The notes beneath the pieces were generated by a model. The model had not been told where the DNA came from. It was given only the letters and a program-made list of their open reading frames with translations, and did no database searches. A stretch of DNA of 41,246 nt from Lachnospiraceae bacterium (GTDB lineage: Bacteria; Bacillota_A; Clostridia; Lachnospirales; Lachnospiraceae), in assembly GCA_017561985.1 (NCBI GenBank), contig JAFZAZ010000006.1, forward strand, positions 1 to 41,246. The letters are read 5' to 3'. Shown in pieces: positions 1 to 8,194 of this stretch (its first letter is position 1; each line of letters opens with the position of its first letter). Both the position numbers and the translations under genes were made by a program.

Positions 1-361
1 CGCTCAGGGAGGAGGCTGCGCGGTTGCCGTGCTTGGCGACCTTCACGCCGCCCGCCGCTGCCACGATCGCAGCCGTCGTCGAGATGTTGAAGCTCTGTGC
101 GTTGTCGCCGCCGGTGCCGACGATCTCGAAGATATCCATACCGGTCTCCACCTGCGTCGCATGGTCGCGCATCGCTGCCGCGCAGCCCGCGATCTCGTCC
201 GTCGTCTCCGCGCGGGCGCTCTTGGTGGACAATGCTGCGAGAAAAGCCGCATTTTGCGTGGGCGTCGTCTCGCCGCTCATGATTTCATTCATTACACTGT
301 ACGCCTCATCGTAGGTGAGGTCTCCCTTGCTTACAATCTTGACAATCGCTTCCTTGATCAT
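1..361 (-). CDS. trpD: Anthranilate phosphoribosyltransferase, N-terminal 120 residues (runs off the window)
   Basis: The enzyme transfers phosphoribose from PRPP to anthranilate, the step after TrpE/TrpG in tryptophan synthesis. The visible 120 residues begin [10 protein letters not shown] and carry the family signatures in order: GTGGDN (82-87, PRPP/pyrophosphate binding), NIST (92-95) and KHGNRAASS (110-118). The N-terminal helical part (T-P-T-Q-N-A-A-F-L, about 33-41) is typical. The ATG at 359-361 has an AGGAG ribosome binding site just upstream (AAGGAGAACAAAACC-ATG). The gene is complete at its start and cut by the left window edge. It lies 416 bp downstream of trpG, an unusually wide gap for this operon. 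Family call is firm; whether it shares the trpEG transcript is inferred. Confidence 0.95.
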   Translation of the reverse strand, partial: MIKEAIVKIVSKGDLTYDEAYSVMNEIMSGETTPTQNAAFLAALSTKSARAETTDEIAGCAAAMRDHATQVETGMDIFEIVGTGGDNAQSFNISTTAAIVAAAGGVKVAKHGNRAASSLS

Positions 362-777
362 GGTTTTGTTCTCCTTTTTTGTGTATAATTTGACTGGTTT
401 CTTATTTGGATTCCTTGTTTCACTTCTTTTTTCTCAATTTTCTGTTGTTTCACTTCTTTTACCGAAAATCAACAGTAAATATCGAGACAGGTATCAATGA
501 ATTTCATCCGAAATCCGGATTTTTCTGTTGCCAACCTATATCTCCGGTATTTCAACAGTACGACTTTAGAGTGAAACGAGGAAAAACAGGTAACGGCTCT
601 TCTTGTTTTCGGTTGTTTTTGCTTTTTTGAGTTTCTTCCACAGAAAAAATACCAATACTCATTCCCGAAAAGAATATCTCATTTTCGTTTTTCTGTTGTG
701 ATTACTGAAATTTGCATCCTTCCACAGAAACCTCGTCGCCGACGTCGTTACAATCCGCTTCCTCGGCCTCTGTAACC
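362..777. other. 416-bp AT-rich gap between trpG and trpD, no gene seen
   Basis: No convincing coding frame on either strand. The stretch is much more AT-rich than its flanks and contains short repeated words: TTTCACTTCTTTT twice (around 419 and 449), TTTCTGTTG three times (around 440, 524, 692) and CCACAGAAA twice. No clear hairpin-plus-U-run terminator was found after trpG, so the trp transcript may continue into trpD. A separate promoter for trpD could lie here but no convincing -35/-10 pair was found. Confidence 0.5.
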
Positions 778-1344
778 CTATAGTTTCAGGAAATTCCGAA
801 GCATCCTGCGTCCGTCCGGCGTCAGGATCGACTCGGGGTGGAACTGCACGCCGTAGATCGGATACTCCTTGTGCTGTACGGCCATCACCTCGCCGTCAGC
901 CGTCTCCGCCGTCACGACGAGCTCCTCCGGGATCGTTGCCGCATCCGCCGCGAGCGAGTGGTATCTCGCCACCGGCGCCTCCTCCGGGCAACCGCGGAAG
1001 AGAGGTGTCTTGGTGTTCATCTTCACGACGGACTGTTTGCCGTGCATCAGCTGCTTTGCGTAGGTTACGGTCGCACCGTACGCCGCGCAGATCGCCTGGT
1101 GACCGAGGCAAACGCCGAGGGTCGGGATCGTTTGGCTGACCGCCTTTGCAACCTCGATGATCACTCCCGCGTCCTCCGGCCGTCCCGGACCGGGCGAGAG
1201 AATGATGTGGGACGGTGCGAGCTCCCGGATCTCGTCGACCGTCAGCTCATCGTTTCGGATCACGCGGATGTCCGGGTTAATCTCGCCGATCATCTGGTAG
1301 AGATTGTAGGAAAAACTGTCGTAGTTATCAATCAAAAGGATCAT
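778..1344 (-). CDS. trpG: Anthranilate synthase component II (glutamine amidotransferase)
   Basis: Class I glutamine amidotransferase that feeds ammonia to TrpE for anthranilate synthesis. The 188-residue protein begins MILLIDNYDSFSYNL, the family hallmark. It has the oxyanion loop SPGPGRPEDAG (50-60), nucleophile Cys79 in GVCLGHQ, and the His169/Glu171 pair in FHPES, so the triad is complete. The start is fixed by homology and by the ATGA overlap with the trpE stop (4 bp, 1341-1344), a sign of translational coupling. A longer open frame extends upstream inside trpE but is only a shadow. TrpG-type proteins can also serve folate synthesis as PabA; the trp context makes the Trp role the main one. 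Confidence 0.96.
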   Translation of the reverse strand: MILLIDNYDSFSYNLYQMIGEINPDIRVIRNDELTVDEIRELAPSHIILSPGPGRPEDAGVIIEVAKAVSQTIPTLGVCLGHQAICAAYGATVTYAKQLMHGKQSVVKMNTKTPLFRGCPEEAPVARYHSLAADAATIPEELVVTAETADGEVMAVQHKEYPIYGVQFHPESILTPDGRRMLRNFLKL

Positions 1345-2807
1345 CCGTCCACCTCCTGTGCCTGCTGCAGTGCTCTCAGCGAAGCCATGGCCTTGTTGCG
1401 GCACTCCTCGTACTCCTTCTCCGGCACGGAATCCGCTACGATCCCGGCGCCGCTTCTCACGAAGACTCTGCCGTTCTTCTTGTATGCGATGCGGATCGCG
1501 ATGCAGGTGTCCATATTTCCCGTGAAATCGATATATCCGATCGCACCGCCGTAAATTCCGCGCTTGTTCTGCTCCAGCTCCGCGATGCGCTGGCATGCGC
1601 GGATCTTCGGCGCTCCCGAGAGTGTTCCGGCCGGCAGCACCGCCTCGATCGCGTCAAGCGCGTCGCAGTCGTCGCGGATCTCACCGCGCACCGTCGAGCC
1701 GATGTGCATCACATGGGAAAATCTCTCGATCTGATGGTACTGTTCCACCTTCACCGTGCCGAAGCGGCTGATCTTGCCGAGGTCGTTGCGGCCCAGGTCG
1801 ACGAGCATGTTGTGCTCTGCGAGCTCCTTCTCGTCCTGAAGCAGCTCCGCCTCCAGCTCTGCGTCCTCGAGCATCGTCTTTCCTCTGGGGCGCGTTCCCG
1901 CGAGCGGGAATGTGTGGAGCACGCCGTCCTCGAGCTTCACCAGCGTCTCCGGCGATGCGCCCGCGACCTCAACGTCCGTGCCCGAGAGGTAGAACATGTA
2001 CGGCGAGGGGTTGATCGTGCGGAGCACGCGGTAGGTGTTCAACAAGCTTCCCTCAAACGGTGCGCTCAGGCGGTTGGAGAGCACGATCTGGAACATGTCT
2101 CCCTCGCGGATGTAGTTCTTCGCCCGCTCGACCATGCTGCAGTACTCTTCCTTGCCGAACAGCTCCGTGATCTCCCCGGTCAACTGCCCAGCGGGCTCCT
2201 GCTTCTTCTCGCCGGTTCGCAGCAACGTTGCCATGCGTGTGAGCTCCTCCTGCGCCTCGCGGTACCCTGCCTCGACATCGTCGAGTCTCGCGCAGACGAT
2301 CAGGACGATCTTCTGTTTCACGTTGTCAAATGCGATCACTCTGTCGAAGAGCATCACATCGACGTCGCGAAATGCTTCCGAGTCCTCCGTCTTGCACCGC
2401 ACGCTCGGCTCGCGGTATCCGAGGTAGTCGTACGACCAGTACCCCATCAACCCGCCTGCAAACGGCGGCAGCTCCGGGAATCGCGGGCTTCGGAAATCTG
2501 CCAGCACCTCCCGCAGATACGCCGACGGATCGTCCGTGTGAACAACCTTGCCGTTGTCCACCAGCTCCCCGTTCAGGCAGGAGATCGAACGCTTCGGATC
2601 GTACCCGAGGAACGTGTAGCGGCCCCAGGTCTCATCCGCCCTCGCGGACTCCAACAGGAAGCAGTGGTCCGACACACTCTTCAGCACGCGCAGTGCCTCG
2701 ATCGGCGTCGTAAAATCCGCCAGCATTTCGCAGCTCACCGGCGCTACCGTGTAGCGGCCGTCCGCTGCCAGCTCCTTCATTCGCTCAAGACTCGGTTCAA
2801 AATGCAT
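1341..2807 (-). CDS. trpE: Anthranilate synthase component I
   Basis: Converts chorismate and ammonia to anthranilate, the committed step to tryptophan. The 488-residue protein has the N-terminal LLES motif followed by GRYTFLG (tryptophan feedback site) and the C-terminal chorismate-binding domain with AGASPE, GTRPRG, LVDLGRNDLG, LPAGTLSGAPK and YGGAIGY. The ATG at 2805-2807 is preferred over an in-frame codon seven residues upstream because AAGGAGG lies 8 nt before it and the first residues (MHFEPSLE) look normal. The gene is first in a trpE-trpG-(gap)-trpD cluster and sits directly behind a T-box terminator, so it should be induced when tRNA-Trp is uncharged. Confidence 0.96.
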   Translation of the reverse strand: MHFEPSLERMKELAADGRYTVAPVSCEMLADFTTPIEALRVLKSVSDHCFLLESARADETWGRYTFLGYDPKRSISCLNGELVDNGKVVHTDDPSAYLREVLADFRSPRFPELPPFAGGLMGYWSYDYLGYREPSVRCKTEDSEAFRDVDVMLFDRVIAFDNVKQKIVLIVCARLDDVEAGYREAQEELTRMATLLRTGEKKQEPAGQLTGEITELFGKEEYCSMVERAKNYIREGDMFQIVLSNRLSAPFEGSLLNTYRVLRTINPSPYMFYLSGTDVEVAGASPETLVKLEDGVLHTFPLAGTRPRGKTMLEDAELEAELLQDEKELAEHNMLVDLGRNDLGKISRFGTVKVEQYHQIERFSHVMHIGSTVRGEIRDDCDALDAIEAVLPAGTLSGAPKIRACQRIAELEQNKRGIYGGAIGYIDFTGNMDTCIAIRIAYKKNGRVFVRSGAGIVADSVPEKEYEECRNKAMASLRALQQAQEVDG

Positions 2808-2824
2808 TGTAAAAACCTCCTTAA

Positions 2825-3121
2825 ACATGAAAAAGTCCTTGACAGAATGTTACTTCTGTCAAGGACGAATATACTTCTATTCGCGGTGCCACCTTGATTC
2901 GCAGCCTATGCTGCGCTCTCTGCAGGATACCATCATATCCCCGGCATGTCACGTCTGCCAGCACGTCGCAGAATACTCCGGGGGAAGCCCCGTTTGACTG
3001 CGCCCTCCGCGGTCCATTTGACAACTTGTTTCTTACCTGACTCTCAGCTCCGCAGGCTCTCTGTGAAGGCATTATTGCCGTTATCTCCGCTTCAACGGTT
3101 TCTTGTGTGCGATTGTTTAAA
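2825..3121 (-). promoter_or_regulatory. T-box leader, tRNA-Trp responsive, upstream of trpE
   Basis: On the minus strand the leader contains the conserved T-box core AGGTGGCACCGCG (about 2883-2895), which base-pairs with the acceptor end of uncharged tRNA to form the antiterminator. A perfect terminator hairpin follows (separate entry). Upstream lies a stem I-like region with the AGAGAG element and a following GC-rich stem. A UGG triplet in the context AAATGGACC at 3014-3016 fits a Trp specifier codon, which matches the downstream genes. The specifier assignment is by position and context, not by folding. Confidence 0.9.
2830..2866 (-). terminator. T-box intrinsic terminator before trpE
   Basis: Perfect 13-bp stem (2835-2847 with 2854-2866) around a 6-nt loop, followed on the minus strand by a run of five U (2830-2834). 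It lies between the T-box core and the trpE ribosome binding site, the normal place for a T-box attenuator. Confidence 0.92.
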
Positions 3122-3130
3122 ACTGTGCTG

Positions 3131-3159
3131 ATTATAACAACAAGGTTCCGCGATGTCAA
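3131..3159 (-). promoter_or_regulatory. Consensus sigma-A promoter for the trp leader
   Basis: On the minus strand TTGACA (3154-3159) and TATAAT (3131-3136) are separated by 17 bp, a perfect match to the housekeeping consensus. Transcription would start near 3124, just before the T-box stem I. Control is then expected mostly at the leader rather than at initiation. Confidence 0.88.
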
Positions 3160-3213
3160 CATCTTTTTTTCGCAAAATGGCTCCCCGCGCCGATATGGTC
3201 CAGTTATCGACAA

Positions 3214-3242
3214 TTGTAAACAAACACACCACACGATATTCT
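3214..3242 (+). promoter_or_regulatory. Probable promoter of the XRE gene
   Basis: TTGTAA (3214-3219), a 17-bp spacer, then TATTCT (3237-3242), about 70 bp before the start codon and divergent from the trp promoter. Four of six bases match at each box; moderate support. Confidence 0.5.
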
Positions 3243-3313
3243 ATTTTTGCAAGAAACACTTGCTTTATCCCAGAAAGAACCGTTTGTTCGCATCGCATGA
3301 ATCGGAGTACGCC

Positions 3314-3544
3314 ATGATCTCGTACAAGCCCTTCTTTCAGACGCTCCGGGAGCGGAACATCTCCTCGTACCGGCTGGTCACGTATTACAACGTGAACCGC
3401 AGTCTGCTTGATCGCCTAAAACATGACCGCCCGATCAACACGACGACCATCGACGACCTGTGCAAGCTGTTGCACTGCCGCGTCGAGGACATTCTCGTGT
3501 TTATTGATGATGCGGAAAATGAAACCCCTACGGAAGAAAACTAA
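3314..3544 (+). CDS. Small Cro/CI-type (XRE) DNA-binding protein
   Basis: A 76-residue protein, MISYKPFFQTLRERNIS..., matching the short YozG/HTH_26 type of Cro/CI helix-turn-helix proteins. It has the pattern 'sYrLvtyynvnrslldrLkhdrpINTTTIDDLCKLLHCrveDIL', in which the second and third helices form the HTH and the TTIDDLCKLL-C--EDI segment is the family hallmark. A GGAG ribosome binding site lies 6 nt before the ATG at 3314. A strong terminator begins at its stop codon. It is divergent from the trp leader. Such proteins are usually local transcription regulators; the target here is unknown. Confidence 0.85.
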   Translation: MISYKPFFQTLRERNISSYRLVTYYNVNRSLLDRLKHDRPINTTTIDDLCKLLHCRVEDILVFIDDAENETPTEEN

Positions 3545-3574
3545 TCCCCCGGCTCACAGGACCGGGGGATTTTT
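3544..3574 (+). terminator. Intrinsic terminator after the XRE gene
   Basis: Nine-bp stem ATCCCCCGG (3544-3552) with CCGGGGGAT (3562-3570), then a T-run to 3574. It overlaps the last base of the stop codon and separates this gene from the convergent glycosyltransferase gene. Confidence 0.9.
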
Positions 3575-3598
3575 GATTGCGTTTTTGTTGAAAAAGGA

Positions 3599-4633
3599 TC
3601 ATTTTCCGACGCCGTAGCGCTTGCGCACCATCCACGACAGCGGGCGGTAGCCAAGGCAGCGCAGGCGGAACAGGATACGTACCGCGCGGTTCGGAAGCTT
3701 CGAGTATACCTTCGGATAGTTGGTGCGGACATTTTCCCCGAGCTCGCGGATGAAATCGCGGTAGCGCTTCATCGGCGGGAAGGAGAGCCAGATGCGTGTC
3801 TGCGTCACGACAAGGCGCGAGAGCTCGTACTCGAGGTAGCGCAACAGCGCGTTGCTCGTGTCGGCTTCCTTCTCGCGGTCGTAGAACTCGAAGATCCGCG
3901 TCATGACGAGGCGGTGGTCCGAGACGTACTGCTGCATGCGGTTGATGTTCATGCTCTGCTTCGGGCGGCCGACGCGGTACTGGTACACCGGAAGGTCGTA
4001 GAAGCGCAGCGTGTGCACGTAGGGCATCGGGTAGAGGGCGTACTCCACGTCGACATAGAAGCATTTTTCGTCGATCGTGATGTCGTTCGCCTGCATCAAC
4101 TCGGTGCGGTAGTTCAGCTGATGAATACGGATGTAGGGCAGGTCCGCGATCTCGCCGAACGTGTACGGCTTGTCGCAGTCGATATAGTGGTAAATGTCGA
4201 ACCGGTCCTCGGGCATCACCTTCCAGGTGACATCCTGGATCGTGTTGTATCGCGTGACGATCACGTCCTCGGTCGCTGTCTTCAGCTTGTTGACCAGCTC
4301 GGCAAATGCCGGCCCGTCGACCCAGTCGTCGCCGTCCAAAATTCTCAGATACGTTCCGGTGGCCGCAAGGATGCCTGCGTTGATCGCGGAGCCGTGGCCG
4401 CCGTTTTGCTTGTTGATCACGCGCACCGTGCCGTGGTACTTGCGCGCATAGCTCTCCGCCAGCTCGCGCGTCGAGTCCGTCGAGCCGTCGTTGACCAGAA
4501 TGATCTCAATATCGTCATCACAGCCGGCCTGCAACATGGAGTCCACGCATTTGGCGAGATACTGTTCCACGTTGTAAGACGGAACGATGATCGTCAGCGC
4601 TTTCTCCAAGCGCGGCGCAATGACCTTCTCCAT
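3599..4633 (-). CDS. Family 2 glycosyltransferase (GT-A fold)
   Basis: A 344-residue cytoplasmic or membrane-associated transferase of the GT2 family, which moves a sugar from a nucleotide-sugar donor to a lipid-linked or glycan acceptor. The N-terminal 110 residues carry the GT-A fold signatures: TIIVPSYNVEQYL (14-26), VNDGSTDST (47-55) and LDGDDWVDG (99-107) with the metal-binding DxD. The remainder is a variable acceptor-binding part with no clear membrane segment. GAAAGGAGG lies 7-8 nt before the ATG at 4631-4633. It follows the sugar-transferase gene by about 200 bp, which contains a long inverted repeat. The two probably act in the same surface-glycan pathway. The exact sugar cannot be read from sequence. 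Confidence 0.9.
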   Translation of the reverse strand: MEKVIAPRLEKALTIIVPSYNVEQYLAKCVDSMLQAGCDDDIEIILVNDGSTDSTRELAESYARKYHGTVRVINKQNGGHGSAINAGILAATGTYLRILDGDDWVDGPAFAELVNKLKTATEDVIVTRYNTIQDVTWKVMPEDRFDIYHYIDCDKPYTFGEIADLPYIRIHQLNYRTELMQANDITIDEKCFYVDVEYALYPMPYVHTLRFYDLPVYQYRVGRPKQSMNINRMQQYVSDHRLVMTRIFEFYDREKEADTSNALLRYLEYELSRLVVTQTRIWLSFPPMKRYRDFIRELGENVRTNYPKVYSKLPNRAVRILFRLRCLGYRPLSWMVRKRYGVGK

Positions 4634-4722
4634 GCGTGACCTCCTTTCTCCAAACGTCAGAATGGACCTACCGGTCCAAACTTCCTCTCGGTTTGTGTTT
4701 CATGAAAATTTAGTGGAAAACA

Positions 4723-4813
4723 TTAATCCAAACTCGCCCGTGTCAAGCTGCGCAAGCGGAGGAGACGCATCGCGGCTCCGTAGCGGCGTACAGCTTGGCA
4801 CAGTTTGGATTAA
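4723..4813. repeat. Large imperfect inverted repeat between two glycan genes
   Basis: The outer arms TTAATCCAAACT (4723-4734) and AGTTTGGATTAA (4802-4813) are perfect over 12 bp. Inside, CAAGCTG (4744-4750) pairs with CAGCTTG (4791-4797). The central 40 bases hold further short complementary words (CGGAG/CTCCG). A U-run is lacking, so it is not a plain terminator. It may be a mobile palindromic element or an RNA structure between the two genes. Confidence 0.7.
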
Positions 4814-4831
4814 TGCAGAGCACGAGAGTGC

Positions 4832-6148
4832 TTAGAAACCTTCCGTGCTGTCTTCCTTCAGCATTACCAAAACCGTCTGCAATAGCAGCTTCAGATCCAA
4901 CCACAGGCTGTAGCTCTGGATATACATCAGGTCGAGCATCAGCTTTTCCTTGTTGGTCGTGTTATATTTTCCTTCGATCTGTGCAAAACCGGTGAGACCG
5001 GCCTTCACGCGAAGGCGGTATTCATATTCGGGGTAGTTGCCGTCAAATCCGTGCAGATACACAAGCTGCTCGGGGCGCGGGCCGACAAGGCTCATGCTGC
5101 CGCCGAGGATGTTCAAAAACTGGGGCAACTCGTCGAGACGGGTGGCGCGCAGGATCTTGCCGGCGCGGGTGACGCGGTTGTCGGTCTCCTGCATCGGCTT
5201 GGTCGCCTCGCTCTCGATCATTGTGCGGAACTTGTAGATCTTGAAGGGCTTGCCTCCCTTGGTCGCGCGGAGCTGCGTGAAGAATACCTTGCCGTGATCG
5301 TCCAGCTTGATCATCAATGCGCTCAGCAAAAACAGCGGCAGTGTGAGGATCAACAGGATCGACGCGCCGAGGATGTCGAACGTGCGCTTTAAGAAGCGCT
5401 CGGCGAGCGTCAGCTCCGTCTTCGCAGACGCGAAAATGAGCGCGTCACCGAACATTCGGTACTCGCTCGTCACCTCAACGATATCACAGATCTCGGGTGT
5501 AAACAGGATATTTTTGCCGCGACCGTAGCAGTATTCAACGAGCTTGCGCCGCTGCTCGGTCGGGATGTCACTCAGGAAGACGTTGTCGAATTTTTCGATC
5601 TCCTCGTAAAGCCAGGGCTCGGTGTACGATGCAACCTTGTCGCCGGGGATCTGACTCGCACGGTTGCGGATGTTGTCGAGCATTTTCGGCTGATCCGTGT
5701 CGAGATTGACAACGTAGAGGGTGTGGCTGTTGCGCGTCGCGTAGTAGTAGATCTCGAAACCGAGACGCACCAGACAGAGCGTCAGGATTCCCTGCGCGGC
5801 AACGCTGAACAACAGCATTCCGACACAGCTTAAGAACTTGCTGCCGTCCGTGATGACCTTCGTTGTCGCGAGGATCCACGCGAACGTGACGATATCGGTC
5901 AGCCATGTGATGATAAATGCACTGTTCTGCACATTTTTCTTACTCTTCTTGCCGATGTCGTAACCGCCGTAAATAGCCATGAACATGACGTGTACGACAA
6001 CAAATACGCTGACCGTGACGGCTGCGCTCTTGACATCGGCGCGGATCGAGGGGTTATAGATCGCCTGGAACGCATAAAACAGCGCCACAACGCCCATGAA
6101 CAACGTCAATTTGACTAAACCGATCAGAAATCTCCAAAAATCGTTCAT
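4832..6148 (-). CDS. Polyprenyl-phosphate sugar-1-phosphate transferase (exopolysaccharide initiating enzyme)
   Basis: A 438-residue membrane enzyme of the WbaP/WcaJ/PglC superfamily, which loads the first sugar phosphate onto undecaprenyl phosphate. Four hydrophobic segments lie in the first 140 residues (about 7-27, 42-60, 80-98, 108-130), followed by a cytoplasmic Rossmann-like region. The C-terminal catalytic domain (from about 245) begins with the membrane-entering helix ([19 protein letters not shown]). It has [21 protein letters not shown], then the hallmark [21 protein letters not shown] and [12 protein letters not shown] consensus-like promoter lies upstream and a GGAGG site precedes the ATG. 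It is upstream of a GT2 gene, consistent with a small glycan operon. Sugar specificity is unknown. Confidence 0.93.
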   Translation of the reverse strand: MNDFWRFLIGLVKLTLFMGVVALFYAFQAIYNPSIRADVKSAAVTVSVFVVVHVMFMAIYGGYDIGKKSKKNVQNSAFIITWLTDIVTFAWILATTKVITDGSKFLSCVGMLLFSVAAQGILTLCLVRLGFEIYYYATRNSHTLYVVNLDTDQPKMLDNIRNRASQIPGDKVASYTEPWLYEEIEKFDNVFLSDIPTEQRRKLVEYCYGRGKNILFTPEICDIVEVTSEYRMFGDALIFASAKTELTLAERFLKRTFDILGASILLILTLPLFLLSALMIKLDDHGKVFFTQLRATKGGKPFKIYKFRTMIESEATKPMQETDNRVTRAGKILRATRLDELPQFLNILGGSMSLVGPRPEQLVYLHGFDGNYPEYEYRLRVKAGLTGFAQIEGKYNTTNKEKLMLDLMYIQSYSLWLDLKLLLQTVLVMLKEDSTEGF

Positions 6149-6204
6149 GGCGCCTCCAGGTACATTACTTCTCCCGCGAAACGGGCGGAAAATCCGTATT
6201 TATC

Positions 6205-6233
6205 AGTATAGCATTATTTTTCTGTGTTCGCAA
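6205..6233 (-). promoter_or_regulatory. Promoter of the sugar-transferase gene
   Basis: Minus strand TTGCGA (6228-6233), 17-bp spacer, TATACT (6205-6210), about 57 bp before the start codon. Five of six -10 bases match consensus and the spacer is optimal. Confidence 0.65.
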
Positions 6234-6252
6234 GCAAAATACGTGTTTCCCG

Positions 6253-7092
6253 TCAATTCTCCTCCAAGAGGGCCTGATACACCTCGCGACGGCCGATCCC
6301 GCGGTCCGCTGCGACGGCCTTCATCGCGTCCTTTCGGCTCATGCCCTGCGCCTCGTACATCGCCACGTGCTCGGGTATGCTCAGCTCCGTCCACGCGGTT
6401 TCCTCCGCGCGGCGCAGCGCCTCCGGATCGACGCCCGCGATCACGATCACGCACTCGCCCTTGGGCGGCTCCGCCTCATAGTGCGCCGCTGCCTCCGCGA
6501 GCGTCCCGCAGTAGCGGTCCTCGTGTTTTTTCGTCAATTCTCGTAAAATGCGCACCTCCCGCTCGGCGCCGATCTCGCCCGCCAGCTCCGCGAGCGTTTT
6601 CGCAAGCCGGTGCGGCGCCTCGTACAGCACGATCGTGCGCGTCTCGTCCTTGAGCTCCGCCATCACACGGGCGCGCTCCTTCTTCTCCGTCGGGAGAAAT
6701 GCCTCGAAACAGAACCGTCTCGTCGGAAGCCCCGAGATCGTCAGTGCCGTCACGCACGCACACGCGCCGGGCACCGCCGTCACCTCCACGCCGGCCGCCA
6801 GCGCCATCTGCACAAGCTCCTCGCCGGGATCGCTGATCCCGGGCATGCCAGCGTCGGTGATCACCGCGATATTTTTCCCCGCAACCAGCATTTCCGTGAG
6901 CTCGCGCCCCTTGTCGAAGCGGTTGTTCTGATGATAGCTCGTCATCGGGGTATGAATGTCAAAATACGTCAGCAGCTTTCGTGAATTTCGCGTATCCTCC
7001 GCCGCGATCAGATCGACCTCCTTCAATACGCGGATGGCCCGTGCGGTCATATCCTCCAAATTGCCGATCGGCGTTGTCACCAGGTACAGCAT
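6253..7092 (-). CDS. rsmI: 16S rRNA (cytidine1402-2'-O)-methyltransferase
   Basis: SAM-dependent tetrapyrrole-methylase-fold enzyme that 2'-O-methylates C1402 in the decoding centre of 16S rRNA. The 279-residue protein shows the RsmI signatures: MLYLVTTPIGNLEDMTARAI at the start, AAEDTRNSRKLL, VITDAGMPGISDPG (SAM site), VPGACACVTAL, and FEAFLPTEKKER. The C-terminal segment ending VYQALLEEN is the usual small helical domain. An AGGAGG site precedes the ATG at 7090-7092. It lies downstream of the TrmN6-like, ricT and holB genes in the same direction, a common Clostridia arrangement. A palindromic element fills the gap before it. Confidence 0.95.
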   Translation of the reverse strand: MLYLVTTPIGNLEDMTARAIRVLKEVDLIAAEDTRNSRKLLTYFDIHTPMTSYHQNNRFDKGRELTEMLVAGKNIAVITDAGMPGISDPGEELVQMALAAGVEVTAVPGACACVTALTISGLPTRRFCFEAFLPTEKKERARVMAELKDETRTIVLYEAPHRLAKTLAELAGEIGAEREVRILRELTKKHEDRYCGTLAEAAAHYEAEPPKGECVIVIAGVDPEALRRAEETAWTELSIPEHVAMYEAQGMSRKDAMKAVAADRGIGRREVYQALLEEN

Positions 7093-7150
7093 GGTATTCC
7101 TCCTTCAGCCGGTTTCTACTAATGCGCAAGTGTGCTCGTCAGCGGCTCCA

Positions 7151-7259
7151 GGCCACTGGAAATCTTACGCTCACTCGTATCACGGTCGTTTCTGCGGAAC
7201 TCGCTTCGCTCAAACAGTCCTCGAAACGACCGATTCGTTCGCGCAGATTTCAAGTGTCC
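7151..7259. repeat. Nested palindromic intergenic element, copy A
   Basis: The outer arms 7151-7165 and 7245-7259 pair at 13 of 15 positions. The inner arms GGTCGTTT (7184-7191) and AAACGACC (7224-7231) are perfect. The apical region 7197-7216 reads GAACTCGCTTCGCTCAAACA, 19/20 identical to copy B at 31036-31055. TCGTATCA (7175-7182) is also shared with copy B (31013-31020), while the paired stems differ in sequence. It lies between the TrmN6-like gene and rsmI. Confidence 0.75.
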
Positions 7260-7351
7260 ACGGCGCTTCGCGCCTACTCGCATGCTTCCTCGCACAGCTT
7301 GCGCATTTACAAAAGCTGCAGGAGGAAAACATCCTTCTCACTCATAAACGA

Positions 7352-8179
7352 TCAAAAGCCGTATAATTCCTTCACTTCTTCCGTGGTCTCGCCGTTCTCA
7401 TCCGCAAGGATCAACGGTTTCTCCACCCGCAGCTCGCTGTGCCCACCCCGAACGCAACCGAGCAATACCAAGTTTGGCTCTCGGTCCGAACGCGGATACA
7501 CCAGCCGCAGCCGCTTGGGCTCCAGCCCGTAGCGAGTCATCGTCGTGATCAATTCTGCCAGGCGGAACGGTCGATGCACCATGTAGAGCCTTCCGCCGGG
7601 CACCAGCACCGCCGCTGCCTCGCGCGCAACGTCCTCGAGCGTGCACAGGATCTCGTGGCGCGCGATCGCCTTCGCGTCCGCGGGATTCACGATGCCGTGG
7701 CCGCCGGTCATGTACGGCGGGTTGCACGTCACGACATCAAATCGCGACCGTCCGAACAGTGTGCTCGCCTCCTTCAGGTCGCCCTGCTCGATCCGCACGC
7801 GCCCTTCCACGGGACGGCTCTCGGTCGAACCGCTTCCGGCGGGATCACTTCCGCCGGAAGCGCCTTCCATTTTCCGTACCTCTGCCCGCAGCGCGATGTT
7901 CATCTCCACGCTGCGGCGCGCCATGTCGGCGCTCTCCGGCTGGATCTCCAGCCCGACCAGCTCCGTAGCGTCCGTCTTTGCAGACAACAAAAGAGGCAGG
8001 ATGCCCGTGCCCGTCCCCATGTCCAGACACCGCTCTCCTGCCTTGATCTCGCAAAATGCACTCAACAGGACGGCGTCCACACCGAAACAGAACCTCCCCG
8101 GGTCCTGGATCAGCCATAGATTGCTGCGCTGCAGATCGACTGCGCGCTCACCGTCCTTGAGGTATTTTTCCTTATCCAC
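7352..8179 (-). CDS. tRNA1(Val) A37 N6-methyltransferase-like protein (TrmN6/YfiC family)
   Basis: Class I SAM-dependent methyltransferase of 275 residues. Motif I is LDMGTGTGILPLLLS (about 53-67), the acidic residue after strand 2 is in GLEIQPESADMA, and the catalytic NPPYMTGG motif marks N6-adenine methyltransferases. The N-terminal LQRSNLWLIQDPGRFCFGVDAVLLSAF is diagnostic for the TrmN6/YfiC group. A Gly/Ser/Pro-rich insertion (about 104-128) after motif II is unusual and probably a surface loop. It ends 15 bp after ricT begins its own downstream side: ricT (8195) is upstream in the same operon. The RNA target in Gram-positives is not settled, so the precise substrate is inferred. Confidence 0.88.
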   Translation of the reverse strand: MDKEKYLKDGERAVDLQRSNLWLIQDPGRFCFGVDAVLLSAFCEIKAGERCLDMGTGTGILPLLLSAKTDATELVGLEIQPESADMARRSVEMNIALRAEVRKMEGASGGSDPAGSGSTESRPVEGRVRIEQGDLKEASTLFGRSRFDVVTCNPPYMTGGHGIVNPADAKAIARHEILCTLEDVAREAAAVLVPGGRLYMVHRPFRLAELITTMTRYGLEPKRLRLVYPRSDREPNLVLLGCVRGGHSELRVEKPLILADENGETTEEVKELYGF

Positions 8180-8194
8180 GCGATTGCCGCCTTC

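Noticed and set aside
315..630. Small plus-strand frames in the trpG-trpD gap
   Set aside because: Phe/Ser/Leu-rich translations of AT-rich DNA without start signals.
1704..2897. 397-codon open frame on the plus strand over trpE and its leader
   Set aside because: Antisense shadow of trpE; runs into the T-box terminator; no start signal.
2821..3234. 137-codon minus-strand frame over the trp leader
   Set aside because: Covers the T-box, its terminator and the promoter; the RNA signals explain the sequence better.
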